Shown piece after piece: positions 39,715 to 49,987 of a stretch of 64,000 nt of DNA. The notes beneath the pieces were generated by a model, which worked only from the letters and a program-made list of their open reading frames with translations, was not told the DNA's origin and made no database searches. Both the position numbers and the translations under genes were made by a program. The number at the start of each line of letters is the position of its first letter. Within the stretch, counting starts at the first letter, position 1. The stretch is from Evansella clarkii (GTDB lineage Bacteria; Bacillota; Bacilli; Bacillales; Salisediminibacteriaceae), in the NCBI RefSeq assembly GCF_002019695.1, contig NZ_KV917376.1, forward strand, positions 2,055,380 to 2,119,379, written 5' to 3'.

Positions 39715-41112
39715 ATGGCAAAAAAAATGCCTGAAATTAGTGAATATCAATACGGGTTTTCTGATAAAGATGTCTCTATTTTCCGTTCTAAAAAAGGATT
39801 GACAAAAGAGATTGTTGAAGAAATTTCCCGCATGAAAGAAGAACCAAAGTGGATGTTGGACTTCCGTCTGAAATCCCTTGAACAGTTTTATAAAATGCCT
39901 ATGCCTCAATGGGGCGGGAATCTGGCTGAGCTTAATTTCGATGAGATTACGTACTACGTAAAGCCATCAGAGAAATCAGAGCGTTCATGGGATGAAGTTC
40001 CTGAGGAAATTAAAAATACGTTTGACAAACTTGGTATTCCGGAAGCCGAGCAGAAGTATCTCGCGGGTGTTTCCGCTCAGTATGAATCTGAGGTTGTTTA
40101 CCACAATATGAAAGAAGAGCTTGAAGAACAAGGTATTATCTTTAAGGATACAGATACAGCTCTTAAAGAAAATGAAGACATTTTCAGGGAGCATTTCGGA
40201 ACAGTTATTCCTCCATCTGACAACAAGTTCGCAGCGCTGAACTCTGCTGTATGGTCAGGAGGATCCTTTATCTACATTCCAAAAGGGATTAAAACAGATA
40301 CACCATTACAGGCTTACTTCCGTATTAACTCTGAAAATATGGGACAGTTTGAGCGTACGCTCATCATCGCTGATGAAGACAGCTCTGTACACTATGTAGA
40401 AGGCTGTACAGCTCCTGTTTATACAACAAACTCACTGCACAGTGCAGTTGTTGAAATCATTGTTAAAAAGGATGCATACTGCCGTTATACAACAATTCAG
40501 AACTGGGCGCCAAACGTATTCAACCTTGTTACTAAGCGTGCGGTAGCGGAAGAAAACGCAGTGATGGAATGGGTTGATGGAAACATCGGTTCCAAGCTGA
40601 CAATGAAGTATCCTGCAGTAGTAATGAAAGGCCGCGGTGCCCGTGGTAACGTTCTTTCTATCGCGATTGCAGGTAAAGGGCAGCACCAGGATGCCGGTGC
40701 AAAAATGCATCATCTGGCACCTGATTGTTCTTCAACAATTGTTTCTAAATCCATCTCTAAGCACGGCGGTAAAGTAACTTACCGTGGTATCTGCCACTTC
40801 GGCCGTAAATCTCAGGGATCTAAAGCTAATATCGAGTGTGATACGTTAATTATGGATAATCAGTCAACTTCTGATACTATCCCTTATAACGAAATCCTCA
40901 ACAACGATATTACTCTTGAACACGAAGCGACTGTATCCAAAGTATCTGAAGAGCAGCTCTTCTATCTGATGAGCCGCGGAGTTTCAGAGCAGGAAGCAAC
41001 AGAAATGATCGTAATGGGCTTCATTGAGCCATTCACTAAAGAGCTTCCAATGGAATATGCAGTTGAGATGAACCGTCTTATCAAGTTCGAGATGGAAGGT
41101 TCTATCGGTTAA
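39715..41112 (+). CDS. sufB: Fe-S cluster assembly protein SufB
   Basis: 465 residues from ATG at 39715 (RBS AAGGGAGGG); a GTG at 39685 is in frame but lacks an RBS. It is the scaffold on which the cluster is built: [12 protein letters not shown] and [17 protein letters not shown] are core SufB motifs, followed by [21 protein letters not shown] 218-base gap separates it from sufU, without visible terminator, so it may have extra control. Confidence 0.97.
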   Translation: MAKKMPEISEYQYGFSDKDVSIFRSKKGLTKEIVEEISRMKEEPKWMLDFRLKSLEQFYKMPMPQWGGNLAELNFDEITYYVKPSEKSERSWDEVPEEIKNTFDKLGIPEAEQKYLAGVSAQYESEVVYHNMKEELEEQGIIFKDTDTALKENEDIFREHFGTVIPPSDNKFAALNSAVWSGGSFIYIPKGIKTDTPLQAYFRINSENMGQFERTLIIADEDSSVHYVEGCTAPVYTTNSLHSAVVEIIVKKDAYCRYTTIQNWAPNVFNLVTKRAVAEENAVMEWVDGNIGSKLTMKYPAVVMKGRGARGNVLSIAIAGKGQHQDAGAKMHHLAPDCSSTIVSKSISKHGGKVTYRGICHFGRKSQGSKANIECDTLIMDNQSTSDTIPYNEILNNDITLEHEATVSKVSEEQLFYLMSRGVSEQEATEMIVMGFIEPFTKELPMEYAVEMNRLIKFEMEGSIG

Positions 41113-41132
41113 TTTTAACCAATAATATAACT

Positions 41133-41168
41133 AAGCGGATCTGCCTCTGGCAGATTCGCTTTTTTGCG
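41133..41168 (+). terminator. suf operon terminator
   Basis: AGCGGATCTGCC / GGCAGATTCGCT stem with a 3-nt loop, followed by TTTTTG. Confidence 0.9.
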
Positions 41169-41381
41169 TTCCGCTTGTTAACAATTATGTCCTGATATCT
41201 GATGGCTGCAGGTTTTTTTGATGTTATCCCTTCAGACGTTTCCTTGACGTTATAATATCTTTTCTAATTAATTGATATGTTACTTAAAGTGGTGATAAGA
41301 TACATTATGTAACTTCGTTTCTTCTTTCTAACTTTTATTTTCTTGTGTATAATAAGCGAGTGATTAAGGGGGGGACGGCGC

Positions 41382-41936
41382 ATGGAGTTTGTTGATGCGA
41401 TTCGTGACGTAAAAAAAATTGAGCAAATAAAAGCAAAGTTAAAAGAACGCTCCATTCGGGATTATCTGCTTTTTGTAATAGGAGTTAATACGGGCCTCAG
41501 AATCAGTCAATTGCTGAAGCTGAAATTAAATGACGTACTGACTGCAGAAAGAGAACCAGCGAGAGTTTTATATATATCGCCGGATGAGCGTGGAATATAT
41601 TTAAACAGAAATGTAAGGAACGCGTTAAGCCATTTTCTTGAGAAGAAAGAACTCTCCAGAGAAGACTATTTATTTACTTCAACCAAAAAAGGGGAACCTA
41701 TAACGAGACAGCATGCTTACAGGATTGTTAAGCAAGCAGCTGCAGAAGCAGGGATACATGAGCACATTGGAACCCACACCTTAAGAAAAACATTCGGATA
41801 TCATGCGTTCAGAAAGGGAGTATCATTAGCACTATTACAAGAGCGGTTTCATCATGCTACTCCTTCGGAAACACTCAGATACATTGGGGCAAAAAAAGAA
41901 GATGTCACTATACCTATGATTGATGTAAATCTCTAA
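41382..41936 (+). CDS. Catalytic-domain-only tyrosine recombinase
   Basis: 184 residues, about the size of the catalytic domain alone. The full active-site set can be traced: Arg40 in NTGLRISQLL, His132 and Arg135 in THTLRKTFGYH, His157/158 in RFHHATPSETL and nucleophile Tyr167. The N-terminal SAM-like core-binding domain is missing, as in some stand-alone Bacillus and FimB-like proteins. RBS GGGGGGA before ATG. No att-like direct repeats or phage genes are visible nearby. It may act on inverted DNA segments or be a domesticated relic; unclear. Confidence 0.85.
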   Translation: MEFVDAIRDVKKIEQIKAKLKERSIRDYLLFVIGVNTGLRISQLLKLKLNDVLTAEREPARVLYISPDERGIYLNRNVRNALSHFLEKKELSREDYLFTSTKKGEPITRQHAYRIVKQAAAEAGIHEHIGTHTLRKTFGYHAFRKGVSLALLQERFHHATPSETLRYIGAKKEDVTIPMIDVNL

Positions 41937-42020
41937 AAGATTATTGGCGAATATTCACTTCAAGATTAACCTCCAAGCAGTGTGCCGGGGGTTTTACAGA
42001 CAGTTATATGGGATAAAAGG

Positions 42021-42048
42021 AAACCGGGGATTTCCCCGGTTTTTTCTA
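42021..42048 (+). terminator. Terminator after the recombinase
   Basis: AAACCGGGGA / TCCCCGGTTTTTTC. The remainder of 41937-42301 shows no gene. Confidence 0.85.
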
Positions 42049-42301
42049 TTCTCTGAAAATGGTGTATTATTTATTGTGGCGGCTCCATGTAGTTTCAACA
42101 ATTTCATTAACAGGTAATTTATACTGCAGGTAGAAAAGGACCTAAAATGAAGCTAGGGCGTCCCGTATGCCCAAACTCCTGGAAAAACATGGAGAAAGGT
42201 CACACAAGAACGTCCGCATGGTACATGTATGCCATCTGCACGCCACCCGCACATCATAACCAACAAAAATAAAATATAAAATAAAAAACGGAGGAGATAG
42301 A

Positions 42302-43150
42302 ATGATCTGGACAGGATTAGCAGGCTGGGGAGACCATGACTCCTTATATCATGATCTGAAATCCACTGCTGATAAGCTCAGCCAGTATGCCGGGCACTTC
42401 CCAATTGTGGAACTGGATGCATCTTTTTATGCGGTACAGCCCGAACGTAATATGAATAAATGGGTTAATGATACGCCAGAGTCATTTCAGTTTGTCGTAA
42501 AAGCTTATCAGGGAATGACAGGACATCAGCGGGGAGAAATTCCCTTCGATTCAAAAGAGGAGATGTTTGAAGCTTTTAAAAAGTCACTTGAGCCCATGAG
42601 AGACGCAGGAAAGCTTGCCATGGTTCTGCTGCAATTTCCACCTTGGTTCGACTGCAGGAAAGAAAACGTGGATTATCTACGCTACTCTAAAAGATTGCTG
42701 GGAGATATCCCTTCTGCTTTGGAATTCCGGCACCAGTCATGGTTTTCTCCTCAATACAGAGAGAGGACGATACAATACATGAAAGAAGACAACTGGATTC
42801 ACAGCATCTGCGATGAACCGCAAGCAGGCGAGAAATCGATTCCCTTTGTGCCTGTACCAGTTGGAGATAAGACTCTCGTCCGCTTACATGGCAGAAATGT
42901 GCACGGCTGGACGAAGCCTTCCAAAGGCCAGGAATGGCGGGATGTTCGTTATCTGTATGACTACAGCGAATCAGAGCTCACCAGCCTTGCAAATAAAATA
43001 CAATCTGTCGCTCAGGATACGGGGGAGGTTTTTGTGATTTTTAATAATAATTCCGGGGGGCATGCGGCAGGCAATGCCAGTAGGTTTATGGAGATTGCCG
43101 GCCTGAAATATAAGGGTCTGGCACCTCGACAAATGGACTTATTTGACTGA
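42302..43150 (+). CDS. yunF: DUF72 family protein YunF
   Basis: 282 residues, TIM-barrel DUF72 fold. Family marks: GLAGWGDHDSLY at the start, VELDASFYAVQPE near 40, FVVKAYQGMTGH and ALEFRHQSWF near 145, and the C-terminal FNNNSGGHAAGNA. The family resembles xylose-isomerase-like barrels and is often suspected of nucleic-acid repair; no activity is proven. RBS CGGAGGAGATAG. First of yunF-E-D-C, all on the same strand. Confidence 0.9.
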   Translation: MIWTGLAGWGDHDSLYHDLKSTADKLSQYAGHFPIVELDASFYAVQPERNMNKWVNDTPESFQFVVKAYQGMTGHQRGEIPFDSKEEMFEAFKKSLEPMRDAGKLAMVLLQFPPWFDCRKENVDYLRYSKRLLGDIPSALEFRHQSWFSPQYRERTIQYMKEDNWIHSICDEPQAGEKSIPFVPVPVGDKTLVRLHGRNVHGWTKPSKGQEWRDVRYLYDYSESELTSLANKIQSVAQDTGEVFVIFNNNSGGHAAGNASRFMEIAGLKYKGLAPRQMDLFD

Positions 43151-43288
43151 TAATAGAGGATAGACGGGAAGTAAAAAGATAAATGTCAGATGATTATTTT
43201 CCACAGGGAATCCAATGGTAATTGTGTAATAATAAGTTAGCTTACAAATAGAATTGACAGAGTGGAAAAGTTGAAAGCAGGTTAACAT

Positions 43289-44110
43289 ATGGAATGGATA
43301 GTTTTGATTATTTTAGGGCTTGCCGCTGCAATTTTGGGCAGCATTATGGGACTTGGCGGAGGAATAATAATTGTTCCTGCTCTCATGATTCTGAGTGCGT
43401 ACACAGCCTTTTTTGAGGGAATTACCCCACAGACTGCAGTTGGAACCTCTCTTCTGGTTATGATTTTCACTGGTCTGTCATCGACATTGGCTTATATGAA
43501 ACAGAAGACCGTAGATTATAAAGCTGCACTGATTTTTTTCTGTGGCAGCGGACCAGGTGCTCTGTTTGGCGTCTGGCTTAATAAAGATATTAATACAAAC
43601 AATTTTTTAGTCTTTTTTGGATGTTTCATAATAATCGTTTCTTTTATATTAATGGTGAGAAAATACATTAAGCCCCTGAAGAGAAGAGGAGCAGGAATTA
43701 CAAGAAGTTATACTGCTCCCGGCGGGGAAACAATTACGTATGGTTTTCAGCCTTCGGTGGCAATTGCCATCTCATTTGTTGTAGGAATGTGTTCAGGGCT
43801 CTTTGGTATCGGCGGAGGATCTATGATGGTCCCGGCAATGATTCTCCTGTTCGGGTTTCCTCCTCATCTGGCAGTGGCTACCTCTATGCTGATGATATTT
43901 TTATCGGCAATTGTCAGCTCTCTTTCCCATATCTCATTGGGAAACGTGGAGTGGCTGTATGCTCTGGCGTTAATCCCAGGTGCATGGTACGGTGGTAAAA
44001 TTGGGGCAGCAATTAACAGAAAAATGACAAGCCAGGCGGTCGTAAATATGCTGAGAATTTTTCTGGTCATTATAGGAATAAGGCTTATTTACCAGGGTAT
44101 TACCGGGTAA
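43289..44110 (+). CDS. yunE: TSUP/TauE family membrane transporter YunE
   Basis: 273 residues with eight predicted helices in two repeats. Each repeat contains the glycine motif: GSIMGLGGGIIIVPAL near 20 and GMCSGLFGIGGGSMMVPA near 170. TSUP proteins move sulfite, sulfonates or other anions out or in. The substrate of YunE is unknown. The start is ATG 43289 with a weak RBS (GCAGG). Position between yunF and yunD is conserved. Confidence 0.88.
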   Translation: MEWIVLIILGLAAAILGSIMGLGGGIIIVPALMILSAYTAFFEGITPQTAVGTSLLVMIFTGLSSTLAYMKQKTVDYKAALIFFCGSGPGALFGVWLNKDINTNNFLVFFGCFIIIVSFILMVRKYIKPLKRRGAGITRSYTAPGGETITYGFQPSVAIAISFVVGMCSGLFGIGGGSMMVPAMILLFGFPPHLAVATSMLMIFLSAIVSSLSHISLGNVEWLYALALIPGAWYGGKIGAAINRKMTSQAVVNMLRIFLVIIGIRLIYQGITG

Positions 44111-44239
44111 AGGATTGCCCGGGAAAACACAGTCTGTTAAGAGGGTGAAAGTACCTGCCGATATAAAAATAACATGCTATACCCCTCTCTGGATGAAAAT
44201 ATCCGAGGGGCATATTGACTTGGATAAGGCGGTGAGATT

Positions 44240-45646
44240 TTGGCAGTCAAAAAGCTGCGAATACTCCATACAAATGATCTGCACAGCCAGCTGGAAAACT
44301 GGCCTTCAGTAACAGCCTGGCTTAAGGACAGAAAGAAGCAGGCAAAAATAAATGGGGAAGATGTTCTCCTTTTTGATATTGGCGACCATGCAGACAGGGC
44401 GCACCCTGTTACGGAGGGACTGCATGGGACCGGAAATGTAACTCTGTTAAATGAACTTGAATATGATGCTGTAACCATTGGCAACAACGAAGGTATGACT
44501 CTTCCTAAAGCAGAACTTAACCGTCTTTACAGCAATGCCGAATTCCCGGTAATTGTAAGTAATTTATTTGAACCCAGTGGAGAGCGGCCAGAGTGGGCGA
44601 CCCCCTGGAGGATAATTACTACTCCTGGAGGCCTCAGAGTTGGTATCACAGGGGCTACTGTGCCTTTTCAGCTGTTTTATAAAACACTAGGCTGGAAAGT
44701 GGAGTATCCTTTGGAGGAACTGAGCAGAATAGCCAAGGAACTTAAACCGGAGACAGATTTGCTTATATGTCTCTCCCACTTAGGCTTATCAGAGGATGAG
44801 CAGCTTGCGGAACAAATCCCGGAGTTCGATCTCGTGCTTGGAGCCCATACTCACCACGTACTTCCGGACGGGAAAAAAATAAACAGTACCTGGATAAATC
44901 AGTGTGGACGGGGCGGCAAGTACGCCGGAGAAGTGAAAATTAATATTTATAATGAAGGCAACCTGCAGAGTAAGGCTGATATATATAAGGTTACAACTGA
45001 AAAAATGAATCTTAATCATCGGGATGACAAGACTGATAAACTGATAAGTGAACTGGCTGTTCAGGCTGACAGGAATATGAGTAAAAAAATTATAGATCTG
45101 CCCGAGTCTCTTAATTCAGACTGGTATTCCCCGGCATCTCTGGCAACTCTTCTTGCAGAAGGCCTTACAGAATGGTGTGATGCTGAAATAAGTATGGTGA
45201 ATGCGGGAGTTTTACTTGATGGCCTTCCTGAAGGCCTCGTTACTTATAAAGATATTCACCGAATATGCCCTCATCCAATAAACCCGGCTGCAGTACGGAT
45301 TTCCGGTGAAAAGTTACTGGAAATTATCAGACAGGCGAGAAAAAAGGAAATGGTCGAATTTGCGTTAAAGGGTTTTGGCTTCCGGGGGAAAATTCTTGGC
45401 GCAATGGTATTTGATAAAATAGAAGTACCGGAGAATAAGTCATACATAAGTGAAGAGGATGTATTTATAAACGGTGAAAAACTTTCCCGGTCAAGGAAAT
45501 ATAAGCTGGCTACACTGGATATGTTTACTTTCGGCCATTTGTACCCAGCGATAAGTTCCATCACAGAGAAGGAATATTATATGCCGGAATTTCTCCGTGA
45601 TGTGTTAATATGGAAACTAAAAGAACAATATCCTGAACCAGAATAA
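44240..45646 (+). CDS. yunD: 5'-nucleotidase-family metallophosphoesterase YunD
   Basis: 468 residues, TTG start at 44240 after AAGGCGGTGA. The N-terminal metallophosphatase holds ILHTNDLHSQL (metal ligands Asp, His), DIGDHADRAH, GNNEG, and LSHLG and GAHTHH. The C-terminal domain (from about 290) is of the nucleotidase type. No signal peptide is present, so the protein is cytosolic unlike UshA. A CCCCTC/GAGGGG hairpin precedes it at about 44180-44207. Confidence 0.87.
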   Translation: MAVKKLRILHTNDLHSQLENWPSVTAWLKDRKKQAKINGEDVLLFDIGDHADRAHPVTEGLHGTGNVTLLNELEYDAVTIGNNEGMTLPKAELNRLYSNAEFPVIVSNLFEPSGERPEWATPWRIITTPGGLRVGITGATVPFQLFYKTLGWKVEYPLEELSRIAKELKPETDLLICLSHLGLSEDEQLAEQIPEFDLVLGAHTHHVLPDGKKINSTWINQCGRGGKYAGEVKINIYNEGNLQSKADIYKVTTEKMNLNHRDDKTDKLISELAVQADRNMSKKIIDLPESLNSDWYSPASLATLLAEGLTEWCDAEISMVNAGVLLDGLPEGLVTYKDIHRICPHPINPAAVRISGEKLLEIIRQARKKEMVEFALKGFGFRGKILGAMVFDKIEVPENKSYISEEDVFINGEKLSRSRKYKLATLDMFTFGHLYPAISSITEKEYYMPEFLRDVLIWKLKEQYPEPE

Positions 45647-45745
45647 ACTTACCTGCCACGTCTGGACATACACCTTTTCTTTCCCAGGCTCATAGTTTGA
45701 TTTAAGGTTCCCCTTATAATCAGCAGAAAGAAAGAGGTGTAAATA

Positions 45746-46048
45746 ATGGTGGAGGTAAAACCGCTTTTTATTGAAGGGAAGCCGTTTACAGCAGTTTCAG
45801 TCCAGCTTCCCAAAACTAATCTTTTAATGGTATCTAACGAAACCGGCTATATCATGTGTGGAGCACTCGATGTGAATTTGCTGAACGAGAAATTACAGGG
45901 TCGTAAAATAATTGCAGGCAGAGCCACAGGTGTCAGGTCTATTGAGGATCTGCTGGCTGCACCACTGGAATTAGTAACAGTCGAGGCGGAGAAAAAAGGA
46001 ATTTTTCAAGGAATGACAGGAAAAGACGCGCTGCTAAAAATGGCGTAA
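45746..46048 (+). CDS. yunC: DUF1805 protein YunC
   Basis: 100 residues. The DUF1805 core is visible: NLLMVSNETGYIMCGALDVNLLNEKL, then GRATGVRSIEDLLAAP. The fold is small alpha/beta and the function is unknown. RBS AAAGAGGTG. The gene follows yunD by 99 bases and ends the yunF-C group here. Confidence 0.88.
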   Translation: MVEVKPLFIEGKPFTAVSVQLPKTNLLMVSNETGYIMCGALDVNLLNEKLQGRKIIAGRATGVRSIEDLLAAPLELVTVEAEKKGIFQGMTGKDALLKMA

Positions 46049-46127
46049 GGATAGATCCGCAGCTCCTTTCAAGCTGGCATAGGGAGGGGCTGCTGTTAAG
46101 TGCCTAAGAAAAAGGACGGGGGATCAT

Positions 46128-47231
46128 ATGAGATTACGGTCAATCAACGCGCTGAAAGATAATGATTGTCTGGCAAAAGCAATTTATAACGAAAATGGAC
46201 AAGTATTGCTGCATAAAGGAGTCGTCCTGACTAAAGGGATGATTGAAAAAATGAAGGCTAAAGGAATCACTTTTGTTTATATAGAAGATGCCCTGACGGA
46301 TGATTTATATATTAAAGAAGGTGTAAGTGAAAAAACGAGACAGGAGTCGATTCATACGATTCAGTCTAATTTCCGGACTATTTCTGAAGAAATAGTATTG
46401 GGAAAATCAATAGATATGGATAAACTGGAGCCTTCCTTTTCCTCTGTAGTTAAGAATATACTTAGTGACATTCGGGAGAATAAAGAAGCGATTTCAATGC
46501 TTTCAGATGCTTTTAGCTATGATACATATATTTTTCGTCATTCCTTAAATGTTACTATTTATTCTCTTGCTTTAGGAAAAAAGTATGGATTGAGCGAGAA
46601 GCAGCTGGAAGAGCTGGGCATGGGGGCGATCCTTCACGATATAGGTAAAATCGCAATCCCTGAAAAAATCCTCAATAAAAAAGAAACACTAACAGATGAT
46701 GAATTTAAATTAATTCAGGAACACCCTGAAATAGGGTTCGATCTGCTAAGGAAATCCCATACGATTTCCTTACTGGCTGCTCATTGTGCCTACCAGCACC
46801 ATGAAAGAATAGATGGCTCAGGATATCCCCGGGGACTGAAAGGGAAGGATATTCATCTTTATGCCAAATTAATCGGGGTAGCAGACGTTTTCGAAGCAGT
46901 GACAGGAAACAGAGTATACCGGAATGCAAAGCTTCCCCATGAGACACTCGAGCTTCTTTATTCTGGCGTGAATACTTTATTCGACAAGGATATTGTGGAG
47001 GCTTTTGCAAAAACAATAGCTATTTATCCAGTGGGGCTGGAAGTGACTTTAAGTGACGGACGTACAGGGGTTGTTGCAAAGCAAAACGGAGATTTTACTT
47101 CCAGGCCTGTGATCCGGGTGACTAAAGAGAAGGGAAAGGAAGTTGCCCCTTATGAAGTGGATCTTATGAAAACGCTGAATGTCACCATCTCTTCCTGTGA
47201 AACATCACTTTCTCAGGAAGAAGCCTCCTAA
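46128..47231 (+). CDS. HD-GYP domain protein, probable cyclic-di-GMP phosphodiesterase
   Basis: 367 residues. The N-terminal part (1-110, DUF3391-like, with NGQVLLHKGVVLTKG) precedes the HD-GYP domain (about 125-310): RHSLNVTIYSLALG, the HD pair GAILHDIGKIAIPE, HPEIGFDLLR, and HHERIDGSGYPRGLKG with the GYP triad, followed by GVADVFEAVTGNRVYR. All metal ligands appear intact, so hydrolysis of c-di-GMP (or cGAMP) is likely. It stands between yunC and thyA, where B. subtilis has none that I recall. Confidence 0.9.
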   Translation: MRLRSINALKDNDCLAKAIYNENGQVLLHKGVVLTKGMIEKMKAKGITFVYIEDALTDDLYIKEGVSEKTRQESIHTIQSNFRTISEEIVLGKSIDMDKLEPSFSSVVKNILSDIRENKEAISMLSDAFSYDTYIFRHSLNVTIYSLALGKKYGLSEKQLEELGMGAILHDIGKIAIPEKILNKKETLTDDEFKLIQEHPEIGFDLLRKSHTISLLAAHCAYQHHERIDGSGYPRGLKGKDIHLYAKLIGVADVFEAVTGNRVYRNAKLPHETLELLYSGVNTLFDKDIVEAFAKTIAIYPVGLEVTLSDGRTGVVAKQNGDFTSRPVIRVTKEKGKEVAPYEVDLMKTLNVTISSCETSLSQEEAS

Positions 47232-47294
47232 AATAATAATTAAAGTAAGACAGAAAAATAAAAAACAAATTAACTAACTGAAAGGGTGGTTTCT

Positions 47295-48089
47295 GTGCAG
47301 CAGTACCTCGACTTATGCAGGCATGTCCTGGAAAATGGAACGGAAAAAGAAGACAGAACCGGCACGGGGACAATCAGCACCTTCGGCTACCAGATGCGCT
47401 TCGATCTGAATGAAGGATTTCCGGTGCTGACTACGAAAAAACTGGCGCTCCGTGCTATTATCCATGAGCTCCTGTGGTTTATTAAAGGAGACACAAATAT
47501 TAAGTACCTTCAGGAAAACAATGTCAGGATATGGAACGAATGGGCTGATGAAAATGGTGACCTTGGCCCTGTGTACGGTAAGCAATGGCGTTCCTGGCCG
47601 GATCCTGATGGAGGAACAATCGACCAGCTTGGCAAAATTATTAATGAGATTAAAAGCAACCCTGATTCCCGCAGACTAATAGTGAACTCCTGGAATGTTG
47701 CAGACCTTGATAAAATGGCGCTTGCTCCCTGCCATTGCCTGTTCCAGTTTTATGTAGCTGACGGTAAGCTGTCCTGCCAGCTCTATCAGCGAAGCGCGGA
47801 TCTTTTCCTTGGTGTGCCGTTTAACATAGCCTCCTATGCTTTGCTGACAATGATGGTCGCTCAGGAATGTGAGCTTGAATTAGGTGAGTTTATCCATACT
47901 TTCGGAGATGTTCACATATATAGGAATCATATTGAGCAGGTGAATCTTCAGCTTACGAGGGATCCGCGGCCGCTGCCGGAGATGAAACTAAATCCGGATA
48001 TAAAGAAAATCGAGGACTTTACAATAGAAGATTTTGAGTTAACGGGATACGACCCGCACCCTCACATTAAAGGCGAGGTGTCTGTATGA
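47295..48089 (+). CDS. thyA: Thymidylate synthase
   Basis: 264 residues from GTG at 47295, exactly the length of E. coli ThyA; the GTG at 47286 overlaps the RBS AAGGGTGG. Catalytic Cys146 is in [12 protein letters not shown], followed by [14 protein letters not shown] and the folate-binding end. It methylates dUMP to dTMP and produces dihydrofolate, which the overlapping folA product reduces. Confidence 0.96.
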   Translation: MQQYLDLCRHVLENGTEKEDRTGTGTISTFGYQMRFDLNEGFPVLTTKKLALRAIIHELLWFIKGDTNIKYLQENNVRIWNEWADENGDLGPVYGKQWRSWPDPDGGTIDQLGKIINEIKSNPDSRRLIVNSWNVADLDKMALAPCHCLFQFYVADGKLSCQLYQRSADLFLGVPFNIASYALLTMMVAQECELELGEFIHTFGDVHIYRNHIEQVNLQLTRDPRPLPEMKLNPDIKKIEDFTIEDFELTGYDPHPHIKGEVSV

Positions 48090-48574
48090 TTTCTATGGTA
48101 GTAGCGATGGATGAAAACAGAGTAATTGGTAAGGACGGGGACTTGCCATGGCACCTTCCGAATGACCTGAAATTTTTTAAACGGGTAACAACAGGACATA
48201 CAATTATAATGGGGCGTAAAACTCATGAATCTATCGGAAGGCCTCTGCCTGACAGGCGGAATATCGTGGTAACAACCCAGCAATCATATGCACCTGAGGG
48301 CGTGGAAGTGCTTCATTCACTGGATGAAGTGAAACAATTTGCCGACAAAAAAGAAGAAGAGTTCTTTTTAATAGGTGGAGAAACATTGTTCAGGCAGCTC
48401 CTGCCAGTAACGGGCAGAATTTATCTGACAGTCATTCATGATGAATTTGAAGGGGACACGTATTTTCCGGAAATATCAGAAGATGAGTGGGAAGTGGTTT
48501 CCTCTGAAAAAGGGGAGACTGACGAGAAAAATATTTATGAGCATACCTTCCTTGTTTATGAAAGGAAGAAATAA
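48086..48574 (+). CDS. folA: Dihydrofolate reductase
   Basis: 162 residues, NADPH-dependent. Key segments: [28 protein letters not shown] (catalytic Asp27 region), [17 protein letters not shown] and FLIGGETLF. It overlaps thyA by 4 bases (ATGA), a common arrangement that couples folate recycling to thymidylate synthesis. Confidence 0.96.
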   Translation: MISMVVAMDENRVIGKDGDLPWHLPNDLKFFKRVTTGHTIIMGRKTHESIGRPLPDRRNIVVTTQQSYAPEGVEVLHSLDEVKQFADKKEEEFFLIGGETLFRQLLPVTGRIYLTVIHDEFEGDTYFPEISEDEWEVVSSEKGETDEKNIYEHTFLVYERKK

Positions 48575-48609
48575 TGGATGTAAAAACCATAGTCAGCAAG
48601 TGCTCCGCA

Positions 48610-48640
48610 GACCAGAGGCCGTTGCCTCTGGTTTTTTTGT
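48610..48640 (+). terminator. thyA-folA terminator
   Basis: ACCAGAGGC / GCCTCTGGT stem with CGTT loop, then seven T. Confidence 0.9.
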
Positions 48641-48691
48641 GAAAGAAGATGTCCTTTCCTGCATATGATTGTGCAGAAGGGGGATTTTGTT

Positions 48692-49558
48692 ATGAGAAAG
48701 TTTCGTGCATTTAAAGCCCGGCCTCGTCCGAAAAAAAGAAAAGGTCCGTTACCCTTCCGCTATGTTTTCATCATATCGCTGCTGATTTTCAGCTTTATGA
48801 CAGTACAGGGACTGATAATTGTTGAGAAAGGGATCAGGCCAACCCTTTTAACAATTGCCAAAACAGAGACCCAGAGAATCGGGACATTAGCTATTAATGA
48901 TGCAATCTCGAAAAAAATACTTGAGGAATCCGGGATGGAAAACCTTATAGAATTCGATACAGACAATCAAGGAAATATACAGTCAGTAAGATTTAACACA
49001 GTCATTTATAATTATGTCCTGCGGGAAACAGTAAAGCGGGTTCAGGATTATTTAAATGATATAGAACACGGCAGGGTCAGGGATATCAGCCTTCCTACAG
49101 ATGTAGATATAAACAGTGAAGGAGCTACATTCTCGGAAGACGGCATTATTCATATGATCCCATTAGGGCAGGCTACAAATAATGCCCTCCTCGCCCATCT
49201 GGGGCCGAGGGTGCCTGTAAGACTGTCGGCAATTGGCGAAGTGAAAGCTGACTTTAGCCAGGAAGTTATTAATACCGGGATTAATAATACGTTTATTAGT
49301 TTAGCTGTAGACATAACTGCTGACGTGAAGGTAGTTATTCCCTTTGCTACTGATACCGAAGTCGTGAAGACTTCTATTCCGGTAGCAACAGTCTGGCTCC
49401 CCGGAGAAGTTCCGGAATTTTACAGTACTGGTGGCGATGGCCCTGTTCCTGCTATTATTCCAAAACCTTCACCTGAGGGTGCAGACGAGGAGGCGGGCAC
49501 GTGGGAAACAGCGGAGTTAGAACTGCTTGAAGAGCTGGAAAAAGAGGAAAATAATTAA
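48692..49558 (+). CDS. yunB: Sporulation protein YunB
   Basis: 288 residues. ATG at 48692 is placed by GAAGGGGG; a start at 48665 would overlap it. Basic N-terminus, one membrane helix (about 21-45), then an extracytosolic domain: INDAISKKIL, SVRFNTVIYNYV, and LGPRVPVRLSAIGEVKADF. B. subtilis YunB is a sigma-E product needed for proper spore formation. The C-terminus is longer than I recall for B. subtilis and rich in Glu. Confidence 0.88.
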   Translation: MRKFRAFKARPRPKKRKGPLPFRYVFIISLLIFSFMTVQGLIIVEKGIRPTLLTIAKTETQRIGTLAINDAISKKILEESGMENLIEFDTDNQGNIQSVRFNTVIYNYVLRETVKRVQDYLNDIEHGRVRDISLPTDVDINSEGATFSEDGIIHMIPLGQATNNALLAHLGPRVPVRLSAIGEVKADFSQEVINTGINNTFISLAVDITADVKVVIPFATDTEVVKTSIPVATVWLPGEVPEFYSTGGDGPVPAIIPKPSPEGADEEAGTWETAELELLEELEKEENN

Positions 49559-49609
49559 GGTTGTTCTTTTCGGGAGTATTTGATAAAATAAACCTCGGTT
49601 TGATAATTT

Positions 49610-49800
49610 AATAAAAGTTGTGCCTCATCGTTCCGGTGAGGTAGAGGCGCGGAATTTATCAGTATGAAGCAGGAGTCTGGACGGCTGTGATTGCTTCTGA
49701 AAGGGAATTCTGCCGAAGCAGGGTTATCCATCCAGGATACCTTAGCTGGGGCTGTATTTAAGAGATGCAGCACTGTCACTCTGTTTGATTTGGAGTGGAG
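49610..49800 (+). promoter_or_regulatory. Lysine riboswitch (L-box)
   Basis: L-box landmarks occur in order: GTGAGGTAGAGGCGCGGA, AGTATGAAGCAGGAGTC, CTGAAAGGGAATTCTGCCGA, AGCAGGG, TAGCTGGGGCTGTATTTAA, GAGATGCAGCACTGTCAC. A terminator lies 45 bases downstream, so transcription attenuation by lysine is expected. It controls the NhaC-family gene. Confidence 0.9.
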
Positions 49801-49842
49801 GACTACTTACCTGTATACGGTGGGAAATCGATTTGTTAATGA

Positions 49843-49880
49843 GACAATGACAAGCGGATTTTTCCCTTGTCATTTTTTTT
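49843..49880 (+). terminator. L-box expression-platform terminator
   Basis: AATGACAAG / CTTGTCATT stem with an 11-nt loop, then eight T. Confidence 0.85.
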
Positions 49881-49987
49881 GTGCTATTAAATAGTTCTTG
49901 CTCCAGTCCGTTGTGTACTAAATAATTATCAAGCTGAACAAGCTATTATGAAAATACAGTCTAAGAGAATTAAGGGAGGATTTAAGA

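Noticed and set aside
41382-41936. Prophage or integrative element remnant
   Set aside because: No other phage or conjugation genes, no tRNA and no att-like direct repeat around the recombinase.
49691-49894. 67-residue plus-strand frame
   Set aside because: Lies within the lysine riboswitch and its terminator.
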